Program-made: the position numbers and the translations under genes
Part shown: positions 42,495 to 54,382 of the stretch, in pieces
How positions within the stretch are numbered: the stretch's first letter is position 1
Layout of the letters: each line of letters begins with the position of its first letter
NCBI GenBank assembly: GCA_023014485.1
Contig: JAJOZX010007472.1
Location: 1 to 64,000, forward strand
Reading direction: 5' to 3'
Length of the DNA: 64,000 nt
DNA from: Bathynomus jamesi
Lineage: Eukaryota; Arthropoda; Malacostraca; Isopoda; Cirolanidae
Notes under the pieces: model-generated
The model's input: only the letters and a program-made list of their open reading frames with translations
Database searches by the model: none
What the model was told of the DNA's origin: nothing

Positions 42495-43882
42495 CAGTGC
42501 CCGCGAAAAGTATCCGATCACCCTTGAAATTTGTATTTTTTACATAAAAAACAATGTTTAAATGTATACTAACCTTATATTAGTATTTTGTCATCTGTCC
42601 TTTGGTTTGGATGACTTGTTCTAGACGTTTTGGCATGGATTTAATCAAGTTTTGACAAACTTCCACTGATATTTCCTTGCACCATACCTTTTTGATGGCC
42701 TCTTGTAATTTTTCGACTGAGCCAGTGTCGTGGCATTCAACCTTATTTTTTATTATTAGCCACAGATTTTCTATCGGATTGAGATCTGGACTATTACCAG
42801 GCCAATCCAAAATATCAAATTTATTGTCAGTAATCCATTTTGTCACTATTTTGGCCCTGTTACATGGTGCACCATCATGCATGTATGTTTTTGTCCTTTG
42901 GATTGCCATTGCCATTGGAAGTTTATCCTGTAGCATTGCTAAATACCGTGCACCATTCATAGTTGTGTTCTTCGGAAGAAAATATAAGTTTCCACGCCCA
43001 TAGTAACCGAAACAACCCCAAACCATCACACTTGGAGGGTGTTTCATTGTCTTTAGGGTGTATTTAGGGTCCATCCTATTTGAGCCAATAGGCCGGCGAA
43101 CCTTTTTTGGACAACTTCTGAATGTCAAAAATGTCGACTCATCGCTAAATAAAACCTTCTTCCAGTCATCAACAGTCCAATGAATGTATTTTTTACAAAA
43201 TGCGACACGTTTTTTACGCATTTTTTCATTAATGAACGGTTTCTTAGCAGCATGGCGAGATGGTAATCGAGTTCTTTTTGGAGCTGCTCCTGGATAGTTC
43301 GTTCAGAAACACCAGATAACAAATTATTCATATTAAATTTTATTTCTTTCGCAGTTATTGTTGGGTTTTTCAATACTAAACGTTTCATAAGTTTGTCTGT
43401 TCGCGAATTTGTTTTTCTCGGTCTGCCAGATCGTTTTTTAGGGACTGGCGTGGTTAGGCCACCATTGTTCTTAGCCCGTGAAACCCATAAATTAACGGTA
43501 CTTTGGGATATGTTTAATTCCTTAGCTATCTGTGTCTGTGATTTCCCACATGCATGCAAAGCAACAATAGCACCTCGACAATCACTGTTAAGTTGTTTTT
43601 TAGCACACATTATATATAAATTTTATTTACATCACTTTCTGTAAAAAAAAAAAAAAATATCAAGAAATTTACACAAACAGTGAAATCTGACAAATTTGAG
43701 ACATAGCCACCCGCAATGAAGGCTACCAGAACACTAATTTGAGAATGCGTTGGATAGCTCTCATATCAGCGAGCAACCTCAAAGTTACCAGATGTCGCTA
43801 GAACAAATAGAGTGAATTACGTGTCTGAATATCAAGGGAAAATATTGTATTTTCTTGAGTGATCGGATACTTTTCGCGGGCA

Positions 43883-43885
<3 letters not shown>
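42495..43885 (-). mobile_element. Tc1-like transposon, full length
   Basis: 1391 bp. The ends CAGTGCCCGCGAAAAGTATC and the complement are identical, and CCGATCACCCTTG versus CGATCACTCAAG continues the match. Flanked by TA. It contains one transposase gene on the minus strand with a single frameshift. Confidence 0.95.
42580..43610 (-). pseudogene. Tc1-like DD34E transposase, one frameshift
   Basis: Begins MCAKKQLNSDCRGAIVALHA at 43610. The paired HTH has SQTQIAKELNISQSTVNLWV, the GRPRKT motif between subdomains, and ITAKEIKF-GVSERTIQEQL. The frame slips in the AAAAA run near 43277 and continues as PSRHAAKKPFINEKMRKKRV. The catalytic core has VLFSDEST (Asp 1), YMHDGAP (Asp 2) and DWPGNSPDLNPIENLW (Glu), which fits DD34E. 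It ends at QTKGQMTKY, TAA. One base change short of intact; length about 340 residues is normal. Confidence 0.92.

Positions 43886-43930
<45 letters not shown>
43886..43930. repeat. (TA)n microsatellite
   Basis: About 40 bases of TA immediately right of the Tc1 element. The mirror array at 42477-42494 lies on its left. Confidence 0.95.
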
Positions 43931-43932
<2 letters not shown>

Positions 43933-43938
43933 TCACAC

Positions 43939-45328
43939 CAGGGTTGTGGAGTTGGTGAAAAAAGTTTCTGACTCCGACTGTAGTATATATACTAACTGTA
44001 TGGCATATATACTTATATAGTATAGGTATGGTGTAGGTAAATGAATAGTCTCCGTGAATTTTGATAGTTTTACTTTTTAAATCTTGATTTTAATTATTCT
44101 TTCCTTGTACAATAATAAAAACTGAAAAGTTATTAAATAGTTATAAAATAATAAAATTATAAAAATATAGGACATGAAAGTTGAAACTATTTCAAAATGG
44201 TTCAGCATATCAAAAAGCAACTGCAATAAATGGAACAATACATGAATACTTTACAACCACATATATATACTGTACTGTCATACCTAAACTGAATTTCTCA
44301 GAAACAGGATTGCTTCAGTTAGGTCCTCCTTCATTGCTGCTCTCGAGTCGGATCTGATGATTTGGAGGGCAGAAAACAAATGCTCCATGCTGACTTGAGT
44401 CAGTGGCAATACTGTGACAGTCAGAGTGGCATCTTGAACAATCTCAGGGTATCGGGGTATTGCGGTATTGCATCTTTCACTTTCAACTTCAGTACGGTCA
44501 ATTTTTTCTTCCTCTCCCAGTTAATGAGAAAAATCCAATTTGAATTTAGCTAGTGCAGTCAGGCTCCTTTCTCCACTTTTTTCCAAATCTAATCGATGAT
44601 GCTTTGACTGATCCTGGTCTAGATATTTTTTTAAATTGAATTAATCTTCAGAATTTGAATTGGATGAGGACAATAATGGAAGGTTGTCATGTTGCGGTTC
44701 AGCTACAGCTTTGTCTTCCACTTGTAGACCTTTCATAGTAACTGTGTCCAATTGGATATGAACTATGCATAAACTCCTATACAAATTATATAAGCAGTCT
44801 TAGATAAAACTAACCTGGTAAAATGCTTCTTTATAATCAGCAGAAGAAAACAAAACCTAAACAGACATTATATTGTTAAAAAAAAAAAACTTAGAAAATA
44901 ACGTAAACATTTACTGGAAAAAAAATGGCTTCTGCACATGCCACGCTTCAAATTGCTAGTGACATCAATCACATGCCATCTATTGAGCAAAATAAAAACT
45001 GGGCCTAATGTGTACATCTGGATACAGAGTTATAAAAGAGATGCATTTTTTTCTCACTGAAGTATTATTAGGATTTAGGTAGGTAAAAAAAAAAAAAAAA
45101 AAATTTAAATTAATGTGTCCAATTGGTCTGAAAATATAACAGTTAAAAAGACATCTAATCAGGTGGACATTCCGAGAAAATGTGCACAGTTTCACGCCTA
45201 GAAAATTCTGAGAAACCACATGCAATTGAAAATTTCAAGGAAACACGTGGTTTTAAGATTTGGAGTCAGAGTTGGGGATTTGTACTGACTCCACGACTCC
45301 AACTCTTGACCCCGACTCCACAACCCTG
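43939..45328 (-). mobile_element. hAT-type element with transposase remnant
   Basis: Left CAGGGTTGTGGAGTTGG; complement of the right end CAGGGTTGTGGAGTCGG. Multiple GACTCC subterminal motifs lie on both sides. No matching 8-bp duplication is visible in the flanks, which are partly TA-rich. The interior carries the transposase C-terminus on the minus strand. Confidence 0.8.
44290..44485 (-). pseudogene. hAT transposase C-terminal dimerisation domain remnant
   Basis: On the minus strand the frame reads RYPEIVQDATLTVTVLPLTQ, then VSMEHLFSALQIIRSD, then AAMKEDLTEAILFLRN. This is the hAT C-terminal dimerisation motif (LPLTQVS-E-LFSALKIIRSD-RA-MKED). The catalytic core upstream is not recognisable. 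Confidence 0.8.
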
Positions 45329-45340
45329 ATATATATGCAC

Positions 45341-46787
45341 AGGCAGTCCTCTTTATACGGAAGGGTTACGTTCTTGAAAAGTTGTCTAAACCAAATTTCT
45401 GTATAATGGACCCAATTTTCCCATTAAATCCTAGAACATAATGGAAGATGTTCCTATGGAAAATTTTTCCAACCTAAAACTGCATAACGAATATAATTTT
45501 TAACCTTTTTAAACACCTTTAAATAGAAAACAATATTATTTTAATATTGGTATTTTTATAAATTATATTGTACTGGAGGAAATGAACTGCATAAATAGTG
45601 TATTCACTAGGGATGTACCAATATCACTTTTTAGCTGATAACTGATACTAATAATTAAAAGTAGTGTCAACTAATTACCAATACTGATATCCAGCTAGGG
45701 TTTATTAGTTTGTCATATTTTTTGTAACATTCATAATTTATTTTCTATATTGAAAATTTGGCAACAAAGCAATAATCCTTTTCATTAAAGATGGCAATAC
45801 TGCATTAGATGTCATAGTTTTGTTTGTTATACAATTGGACTGTGGGCTTGGTAAATGTGTTTTTAACCAGCTAGCTGGGTTAATATTGTGAGCTATGACT
45901 ACAAAATAGTTTTTTTTGTTTTCTAGGCTTTATATCTACTGTATTTCTCAAAGAATTTACACTTGATTGATTATTTGAAAAGAAAATTGGGTAAAACTTG
46001 CATGCTACATTTTCTTAGGACCTAGGCCTATGATTAAAATAAAAGGCTATGATAAAAAAAATTTCGAGTTATGTGAAGTGATAAAACAATAAAATATTTG
46101 AAATTTCATCTTCTAAATAGTCTTTTATTCATAATTTCGGAAAAATCATACTTTTGAAATATTGGCTGATATTTTAAGAAAATTGGCCGATACTGATACC
46201 ATTAAAAATCTACCGATATCACTGATACTGATATATTGGTACATCCCTAGTATTCACCTCCCAAAATTGGTGCTTGGTGTTAGTGTTGTGAGTCATGGAA
46301 AGGAAGTGAGAAGATGGTTGAAGAAGGGGCAGCACCTTCTTCTTCCACATCATCAGATGCTTCCTTTTGAAGCTGAAGGAGCAATGGAGGGCCATCAGCT
46401 TCACTGGCTGACCCATCATCTTGGCGTGTAGTTGCTGTGGGTGGGGGTGTTTTTGGTTTGAAATTTTTATTCCCTATATAGTGCAGTTTTCCTTAAAAAA
46501 AAAAAAAAAAAGTTTTTTCTATTGCGATACCATTTTCTTTTGTATTTGACTATGTACTTTTGTAATCTAGCCATAAGTCATCTCATCTTGCGTTCTTTTT
46601 TTGCTTGTAGGGCATTTAATATATTCTGTATCATTGTTTAGCTTGGTGACATTTTCATTTTTAATTTTTCCGAAAAAAATTCCATAATTGAGGAATTTTT
46701 TTCCGTATAATGGACCTTGGTACTAAAATAAAATTTCCATAAGTGTGAAATTCCATACAAAGGGGTTCTGTAAAAGGAGGATTACCC
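45341..46787. mobile_element. Tigger-like non-autonomous element, interrupted by MITE
   Basis: Left GGCAGTCCTCTTTATACGGA; complement of the right end GGGTAATCCTCCTTTTACAG. Both are followed by sequence about a cell of ATAATGGA (CATTATACG) repeats in inverted order. Flanks are TA-rich. The body has no transposase. The element is split by the 642-bp MITE at 45608. Confidence 0.55.
45608..46249. mobile_element. MITE with 8-bp TSD (hAT-type)
   Basis: Ends TAGGGATGTACCAATATC and complement; exact duplication GTATTCAC at 45600-45607 and 46250-46257. The interior arms share GATATCAC-type and ACTGATA motifs in inverted order. No transposase is present. Confidence 0.9.
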
Positions 46788-46800
46788 GTATATATATTTA

Positions 46801-47715
46801 TTAGGGTGGTCCAAAATGAAAATGAAAAATATTTCTCATGACATTTGCCCATATTCCATAACTACTAATGATGATAGAAGTAAAAAACTGGATTGATTCA
46901 TGCATATTTAGAGGTGGTGCAACTTGGAACCTTAGTACAGTGGACCCCCGATTTGAGTACATAATCTGTTCCAGCATGGCGTACTCAATTCGAAATGTAC
47001 TCAAATCAAACTTAATAACCTATGGGAATTAATTAATTCGTTCCAAAACCCAAAAATTTCACCCCACCCCTACTTTTTCTATAGAAATTGGCCTATGAAA
47101 TTTAGTAAGGCGTTTCTTTTGTGAGTCTTTTGATGTAGATGTACGTTTAGAAGCCATCACTATAACAGTACACGATGTCATTATGCCACAATATAAAATA
47201 CAGTATCAGTCACTGCATGTACGAATCACCAAATTTATGCTATATTTTCACTATTTTATGCTGTAATCAACAGAAACTAACATAAATAAACACTAAGTAC
47301 AAAGTCAGAAAACAAAATGTACGAAATTCTAACAGAAATCCCTAAGAACACCTGTACTATTCAAAACATTAGACCCTGAATGTTCCCGCAATGAACGCTC
47401 TAGACAAACTGAAACGCGTTTGGCGTCACCGGCTGGCATACTCAAATCGAGTTTTCTACTCAAGTCGAGTCAATAGGAGCCTATGGACGAGCGTACTCAA
47501 ATTGATGCGTACTCAAATCGGGGGTCCACTGTATCATTATACAGTTTGGGGTGGCAAAATTCTTCAAAATTGCGCCACCCTTAAATATTAATGGATTTAG
47601 CTGAAAATCTGGTGAGAGGTCTTTTTCCATATAAAGAATGAGAAAATGCATCAGGAGATCTTTGTGTATTTTAATTTTTTGCCATACATGTGTGGCTCAC
47701 CCATAATATATATAT
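46801..47715. mobile_element. Possible TIR element split by a pogo-like MITE
   Basis: Starts TTAGGGTGGTCCAAAATG and ends GTGTGGCTCACCCATAATA; the ends are short, weak inverted repeats. A pogo-like MITE lies inside. A related terminal sequence (TTTTTAATTTTTTATCACGTG, then GTGGTTCACCCTAATA) recurs at 47832-47875. Confidence 0.4.
46938..47531. mobile_element. pogo/Tigger-like MITE
   Basis: Ends CAGTGGACCCCCGATTTGAG and complement, identical over more than 20 bases; TA duplicates at 46936-46937 and 47532-47533. Subterminal inverted repeats TACTCAAAT occur on both sides. No transposase. Confidence 0.9.
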
Positions 47716-48105
47716 ATACCTGATATAACTCAGAATGGTCACCTGAGAAACTTTTGTTACACAGACTGTGCATGGAATTATTATTAGAAAATTAAATCTT
47801 GTCCCAGTCATGAGGAGCTCTTATTTGTGCTTTTTAATTTTTTATCACGTGTGTGTGTGTGTGGTTCACCCTAATATATATAATATAAAATATAAGGGGT
47901 CCTGCGTCTTAAGGTACCTAAGTGCCAAAATTAAAATTTGCCAGAAATCACCTCCGAAGTTCAGCAGTATTCTCTCAATAGTATCTCTGTTATTAATTGA
48001 GCTAGAATGTTCATTTTTGGCTAAGTTAGTTTTAAGTGTGCTAATGAAGAGTTTTTGAATAGATTTTTCTATATATATATATATATATACATATATATAT
48101 ACATA

Positions 48106-48839
48106 CAGGAATACCCCACTTTATGAATTATTCCGTTCCTAGCGCCTGTTCGTAAAGCAGAGCATTATTTCCCATACATATAATGTTATATTTTGGGTTA
48201 CGTTTTTTCTTAAAAAATCGAAAAAAAAAGGTTGTAAAACAGCAAATTTTGCAGAAAAAAATGTTTATTAACATAGAAATGAAAGCAATGAACAAAGAAA
48301 TAGTACAAAACATTACATATGCAAATTTAGTTTTCATTAATAGATGCGTCAGTAGACATGCTTTTGGATTCATTTCTTCTGATTAACGTCAGTCTTTACT
48401 ATCACACTTTCGTTTTGGCATAATTGATGATGGGTACTGTAATTGCAATGTACGAAAAGAATATCAGTGAAACACTTAGCGTGCGCGAGAGTGAATAAAG
48501 CACAAACTCTCTTGTCAAAGCGCACATATAAACTGACAACAGCTGCGTTGCCACAGTGCAAAGTGAGCTAAAAGCGAGCTAACTTGGCACCGCTGTAATG
48601 CAGAATACGTAATACAGTACAGTACAGTATGGTATGCGCGACGTAAGCATATTATTTTTGTCTTAAAATCGAGCTAACTAAGCACTGCTGTAATGCAGAA
48701 TATTAGATTGTGGTATGAGTGACGTCGCATTTTATTTTTGTCTTTTATATTTCTTCATTTAATTTTTTATTTAGCGCAAATACAATTTCGTAAACCCGGG
48801 GTTTCGTAAAATGAAGCATCGTAAAGCGGGGTAATCCTG
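48106..48839. mobile_element. Tigger-like non-autonomous element
   Basis: Left CAGGAATACCCCACTTTATG; complement of right end CAGGATTACCCCGCTTTACG. TA arrays flank it. The interior has no recognisable transposase; short repeats of GAGCTAACTAAGCACTGCTG type near 48570-48710 are a tandem-like internal duplication. Confidence 0.75.
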
Positions 48840-49064
48840 TATATATAGTTTTATTTTTTTTTATTTTCTTATGCCACACTTTGGCTGGCGATAGAGGTGA
48901 AAAAAGTAGTTTGCTTCATAAGGTTTTCAACCATACTTCGTGTTGTAAGGTCATTATAATCCAAACCACGCAATAGAGGAAGGGGTGAAAATAGTGATAT
49001 CCATCAAAAACACATATTTTTGTCTGTGGTGGTGCTTAGGTATCTTAAGACGTGTGACCCCTCA

Positions 49065-49110
49065 TATGTACGTACGTACGTATGTACATACATACATACA
49101 TACATACATA
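49065..49110. repeat. Tetranucleotide (GTAC/TACA)n
   Basis: GTACGTACGTACGTATGTACATACATACAT and onward to TACATGTGTG: a run of about 45 bases moving from GTAC to TACA units. Confidence 0.9.
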
Positions 49111-49116
49111 CATGTG

Positions 49117-49185
49117 TGCCTTGGTGTTGTAGTGGTTAGCATCACTGACTATGAATCCATCAGCCTCAGGATTGAGACTTGATGT
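49117..49185 (+). repeat. tRNA-like (SINE head) sequence
   Basis: TTGTAGTGGTTAGCATC fits a Pol III A box, and about 33 bases on CAGGATTGAGACTTG is a degenerate B box. The pattern resembles the tRNA-like part at 3970-4025. No full cloverleaf is evident, so it is likely a SINE remnant. Confidence 0.45.
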
Positions 49186-49189
49186 CAGG

Positions 49190-49808
49190 TGATGCATAGC
49201 AAAACCCACCTGTTCAGTAGTTTTGGGAATCTTTCACCATTATGGCAATCCCAATCAAGAGGGTTCATGTAGCAATTGACTTGTGGCTCTTTTGAATAGA
49301 TGTCTAATTCTTTTTGATAAATTTTCTTACTATTTTTGATAGGTGGAGGCACAACCTCATCAAAATAACTCCATAAATTAACATTTGGCTTCTTTTTCAA
49401 AGGTTCTTGATCTTCTCATGAAATAAAATCAGTTGCTTCATTGCCAGAGGTTATATTACATGCAGGGCTAGCATTAGGTGATGCAGACATAATGATTCTC
49501 TCATTTTTCACAAACTCGGGCACTGTTATGCAAACAAATTTGAAACAATCTAAAACTTGGTCATGCAAGTAATGTCTGCCTTCCACTGTCTGAAATGATT
49601 CTGTAAATTTTCTATTAAATCATTTTTCATAGTATGAACAATGGTATCATCAGTTATGTTAAGCAAAAATACCATGAGACCTGTTACATTGGGAGACATG
49701 ATGTGAAGACAAGAATAATCTGAGGAAAAGTCATTCATTAATTTTTCACATTGACTGAAGCTTTACAACACATTGAATTAGAGTCCACTGATGATTATTG
49801 ACAGTTGC
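49190..49808 (-). pseudogene. hAT transposase (ZBED1-like), C-terminal part, split gene
   Basis: Minus strand: after the insertion site the frame shows NNHQWTLIQCVVKLQSM, then LDCFKFVCITVPEFVKNERI, NLWSYFDEVVPPPIKNSKK and ELDIYSKEPQ-MNPLDWDCHNGERFPKL, the conserved run to the hAT dimerisation domain. Stops interrupt. The N-terminal part is 11.2 kb away at 61057-61613, beyond the inserted element. Confidence 0.75.
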
Positions 49809-49812
49809 TACA
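49809..49812. repeat. Left 4-bp target duplication TACA
   Basis: TACA immediately precedes GGGTCATTCC; the same TACA follows the other end at 61053-61056. Confidence 0.8.
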
Positions 49813-50706
49813 GGGTCATTCCATATGAAATCACTCCAATTTTGAACAACTTCCCAGGTCACCCTCTCAGAAAATTCTGAAAAAATTATTTGTAATTCTA
49901 TCCAACTTATGCACAAATCCTAAATTTTAAGTCAACATTACTTATAGTTTTTGAGATACAGCAATTTGAAATTATACTTTTTCTCCTTATTTTTTGGGGA
50001 TCATTGGCAAAATTGCATGAATGTCTAACTTTAGGCAACCATATTGCTGCAGTGGCTGTGTAGGCTGTAGTCCCCAAGTGTTCTGTATCATTGAGCCACC
50101 CAACACCCTTTCACATTTCTAGGTTTGTGATAATCAAGAGACTGGGCAAAGGGATAGTCTCCTCAAGGATCTGGGAATGCCTCGCTTGTCAGTTTATTTC
50201 CAGGAGATTGTTCAGGTCTGACTCGCGGGTTAACTGTAAAGGACTTTCCAAGCTCTATTCACAAACTCCCTCCCCTTTCTTTCTGGGAAACTCTTCAGGT
50301 CCACCTCGCGTGTTAACCGTAAAAGACTTCCCCAAGTTTGGTTTACTAAATCCTCCTCTCCACTGAGCGGGAGAACTAAGTCCAAGAAAGAGCTGGATTC
50401 AAAGGTAAACCTGATAGAAATAAGCTGTTTTTTCCCTTTATTATATCTGAAATAAACACAATTATTCAGTATAAAAGTATAAACATGCATAATAAAAAAA
50501 TTGGCAATGAATCACAATTAACAAAAAACCTCTACAAAACAAATAACACTTAGTGAGATTTGTCAGAAATGATAGAAAGCAAGTGGGAGACAAGTACCAG
50601 AAATGACTTGTACAGAATGTGAACCCCTGTCCCAGCCCAGCTACCCTCCAAACTTGACCCCCTATGACCCGAGTTTTTTTGTTACAAAAGGTGGCTATCT
50701 AATTAG

Positions 50707-50846
50707 CAAAGGTGGGTAGTTGCGGCGCAACATTTTTGCTTGCGCTTGCGGCGCAACTTTTTGAAAAGGGTTGCGCGTGCGGCGCAACTATTTCAGCAGA
50801 GTTGCGGTTGCGGCGCTACAAAAATCGTTGCGCGTGCCCACCACTG
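50707..50846. mobile_element. 140-bp hAT-type MITE with internal GCGGCGCAAC repeats
   Basis: CAAAGGTGGG at the left and complement CAGTGGTGGG at the right; exact 8-bp duplication CTAATTAG at 50699-50706 and 50847-50854. The interior has four diverged units of about 28-30 bases around TTGCGGCGCAAC, strongly GC-rich against the flanks. Confidence 0.85.
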
Positions 50847-51453
50847 CTAATTAGTAGGTAGTGTTAGGGTCACAGGCCTGATTCCAGGGCAGATTCCAGT
50901 GGCCAACTGTGGTTGACACAACCTCAATGAACTTCGTAGCTTGCACTGAATTGAATCCACAATCCAAGCCTGATGAGTCTGTACCATGCAAGCTGTCCCA
51001 TCTGGTTGCCTAGACAACGCAAGATTATTAGTTACAAGCCCAGGCACCATTAATCACAATACTAAAATAACAGACAATTAATCAACAACATTAAATTATG
51101 TTTTCCAGTGATCCATTATGAAGTCATGATTCCATTTACTCATGAAATCAAGATGCATAAATAATAAATACAAACATTGACAATTATGACAAACTTCTCA
51201 TGTAAGTTAATCAACCTATAATCAGTGCCAAACAAGCATTGGCAAAACCCAAACTCCGGAATAATGACTGGTGTCCTATAATAATAATAGGTTCTGTAGC
51301 TAGTTACATGAATGAATCACACAAACTGGATTTGGCTAAAGGAAGCTCCAGGGCTCCATTATGCAATGCAAACTGGGCAATATAAGCAAAGGTCTGGTGT
51401 CTGATTCTAACCTGGCTGAATTTATTATGCCTATCTATACTCAGTCACAATTT

Positions 51454-51458
<5 letters not shown>

Positions 51459-51511
<53 letters not shown>
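51459..51511. repeat. (TA)n microsatellite
   Basis: About 50 bases of pure TA within the segment that interrupts the left arm of the 11.2-kb element. Confidence 0.95.
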
Positions 51512-51515
<4 letters not shown>

Positions 51516-52275
51516 TACTTTTAATAATTAATAATGATGGTGAAATACAAATGACACTACCACAATAACTAGGAACAATAATTATGAAAGTCTTTATTCC
51601 TATTGTACATTGGCCAAGGATTATAGCTAGAGCACTTATCATACCTTTGAAGGCTTTCCAAACTCCCTTGGCTTCCAACAGGACACATTTAGCTTGAGTC
51701 ACAGCCTGTCTGGTAGTCTACTCTAGTTTCATACCCTTTTTAATAGGCTTTGATATTCCAGGATCAACCAAGATCAGTTTTTTTTTTTTAACAGGCTTAT
51801 TAACTAGACTCCTGTGGAGAGAGAAAAACTTGAAGAACCAAATCAGGGTGGGGAATTTGTGAAAAACTTTACAATCCCCAGGGGGACTTGAAAATCAGGG
51901 TGGTGGGTGGGGTTTGTGAAAAACTTTACAACCCCTGCAATATCTTTTTTGTTTATCCCTTCACAAGGCTGATATTTGGTATATATGGTAAACAGTTATC
52001 GTAGAATCCATATTTGATGTCAAACACTATCTCTTATAGTTTGCTATCTACAAGGCTTCAAAAAATCAAAAAGTTTAAAAATTCACTAATGGGTTACGTA
52101 CCCCCTTTTCATTGGTACTGATAAAAACTATTTATACTGAGAGCTGAAATTAATTTTACAGTTTGTCATAATGTATTTGTAGTCAGAAATGCTTTCAAAA
52201 GCTCTTTATTATCTATAGAATTGGAAACAATAAATAAAAAAATTGGAAAAAATTATTTTTGCAAAAAGAAGCCTA

Positions 52276-52691
52276 CAGTCAACCCTCGCTATAACGGACC
52301 CCGTTAGAGCGGATATTGGATAAACTGGACACACCACTGGCGACGTTAACCAGGAAAAGAAGAAGCGTGTGACCCTGTCAGTGACCCAGAAGCTGGAATT
52401 AATCAAGAAGTTAGAGGCGGGTGCTTCGGTGGCCAAGGTGTGCACGGAGTATGGCGTGAAAAAGCAAATTGTTTCTGACATTTGTAAGGCCAAGGACAAG
52501 CTAACTTTTATATTTTTATTATATTTCATTATTTTCTGTATCATTTATCATGTATCGTGTTCAGCAGACAGTGCACAGTACTGTACATAGTATCTCCATT
52601 ACCGTATACGTATACCGTAGGTTATATTGGACAATCGGCTATAACGGATACCTTTTCCCCCCTATTAGTCCGTTATAATGAGGGTTGACTG
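52276..52691 (+). mobile_element. pogo/Tigger-like short element with HTH remnant
   Basis: Ends CAGTCAACCCTCGCTATAAC and complement CAGTCAACCCTCATTATAAC; TA at 52274-52275 and 52692-52693. It sits in the inverted left arm of the 11.2-kb element, exactly where the right arm reads GCCTATATTCATGCC, so the pre-insertion site is visible. 416 bases long. Confidence 0.92.
52363..52515 (+). pseudogene. CENP-B/pogo N-terminal helix-turn-helix fragment
   Basis: KRVTLSVTQKLELIKKLEAG then SVAKVCTEYGVKKQIVSDIC: the psq-type HTH that opens pogo/Tigger/CENP-B transposases. The frame runs into AT-rich sequence after KAKDKLTF. The rest of the transposase is deleted. Confidence 0.85.
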
Positions 52692-52705
52692 TATATTCAT
52701 GCCAT

Positions 52706-54382
52706 TGAAATGGGGGCGCGATGCTGGTAAGTGTATCTGTGTAAAGATGCATTTGCGTTACTCACCTACTGGATACTCTGTTAGTGGGGTCACGGCAGCT
52801 GCTGCTGGTTGCTGAGATGGGAGATTTAGCTGCCAGTGAGGACCACCCAGAGGGCCTTCAATTGAATAAAAATCCTTTGACTTCAGCACCACCTGCACTG
52901 CTAAGAATGAGAGAAATGAGGTGAGCAAGTTACCAATTTTAGTGTGGTTGAGATTGTCAGATATGTGGCTCCTACCAATCTGAAACTGGGTTCTCACCTT
53001 TAAGATTTCTGGGGAATAGCCAGTCTGCCTCTTTTAATGACTTACTCTTCGGCTTATGGTGGGAGGATTTAAGAAAAGTAAAATGTCCTTTGCCTAATTT
53101 AATCGACGAAACAACAATAATACTTACAAGGTTAACTGCATCAGCAGGCAAGTTTTTACAGGTAACTAAAGAAAATATGAACAACTTTATTGATCATACA
53201 CCAATGTGTATTCAGAACCAACTAAGCACTTGGAAAAAAATTATTATTACAAAACAAAAGAAACCACCATCATTAGTCCCATACCACACACAAAAATGTC
53301 AACATAAAATACAACCATTAAATTATTGACCATCACCAGCCCATTACCACACAAAGGAGACAAGACTTACAGAAAAAAAAGAATTTACATAACTAAAAAA
53401 AACAAAAGAATATTAGTCACTAGGGCAAGGTCAATGAGTGTTACCCAAATTGTATAAACCTGATAAGTCCCAGATGCGTCATTTTAACCTCCACTTCATC
53501 TCACAATCATTAAAGGTATTCTTGGCTCAATCAGTACAAAGAAAAGCAATGTTTATAACAAAAAAAATGTGAATACTGGCTTCAGCATTTGTGCAGGTAT
53601 TGGGGAAGAAAAAGCTTTGTCCAAATTCACTTCAATAAGCAAATGTCCCAGCCAAACACAAATCCCTGATAGAGAAAAAAAACCTAACAATATTTAGAGA
53701 TTATCCCCCCAGCACTGTCATCAGTGGACCCACAGGAATCTATGAGTGCAATGATGCCAGAAAAGGGAGCAAAATTGACAATGATGATGATTAAGGTTCT
53801 AAAATTTTGGGATATGTATTTGCATTAATATGTTGCTCATAAGGCAGTTAAAGGTACGATTTAGTTCACAGCCTGAGAAAGCTCAACATCCATTGTGATG
53901 CATGTTGATAACTGAAGCTAGATTCTTCAACAAGGTCTTTATAAAGGAAATCAGGCATTCAAAAATGATTGATATTTAGTATTTACATGATAATTTTAAG
54001 TGATCCAAATATGTGAGACATGGTTCTTATAGCTTAATGGTTAAGCAATACAAAACACCATTGGTAAAAACAAGACTATAGGATCACCTACCACACCATC
54101 AAGGAGAAGTGAGATGCTTTCCTGTCACTTGAAATGGGCATATGATTGCCTCAATTTGCTTAATATTCTCTGTTGAGAGAATTTCAAATCTGTTATAATC
54201 CATTAAAAAGAGAAGAAAAAATTTTTAGTAACTGAAGGCCTGGCTTTCTAAGAAAGCTCTGGCCCAATGGGGATTACTGAAACCTCCCAGGCCCCAGTGA
54301 GGAGTTTGGGAGCTCTCAGGAATCCTTCACAATAGTGGAAGTGGAGTTCCCACCAACTTGAGGTGTTAACCATACCATCTCA
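52706..54382. other. Second segment interrupting the left arm
   Basis: Homology to the right arm pauses after ATTCATGCCAT (52705) and resumes at TTATTACCCCATCAGG (about 54383). The intervening 1.68 kb has no recognised gene or TIR. It may be an insertion on the left or sequence lost from the right. Confidence 0.45.

Larger units (their letters stand above)
50011..51954. other. Sequence interrupting the left inverted arm
   Basis: The left arm breaks off at about 50010 (CATTGGCAAAATTG) and resumes at about 51955, while the right arm is continuous across that point (60850-60880). So this 1.94 kb either was inserted on the left or was lost on the right. It holds a 140-bp MITE (50707-50846), a TA array (51459-51511) and no recognised gene. 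A direct repeat of TTTGTGAAAAACTTTACAA occurs at 51857 and 51911. Confidence 0.5.
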
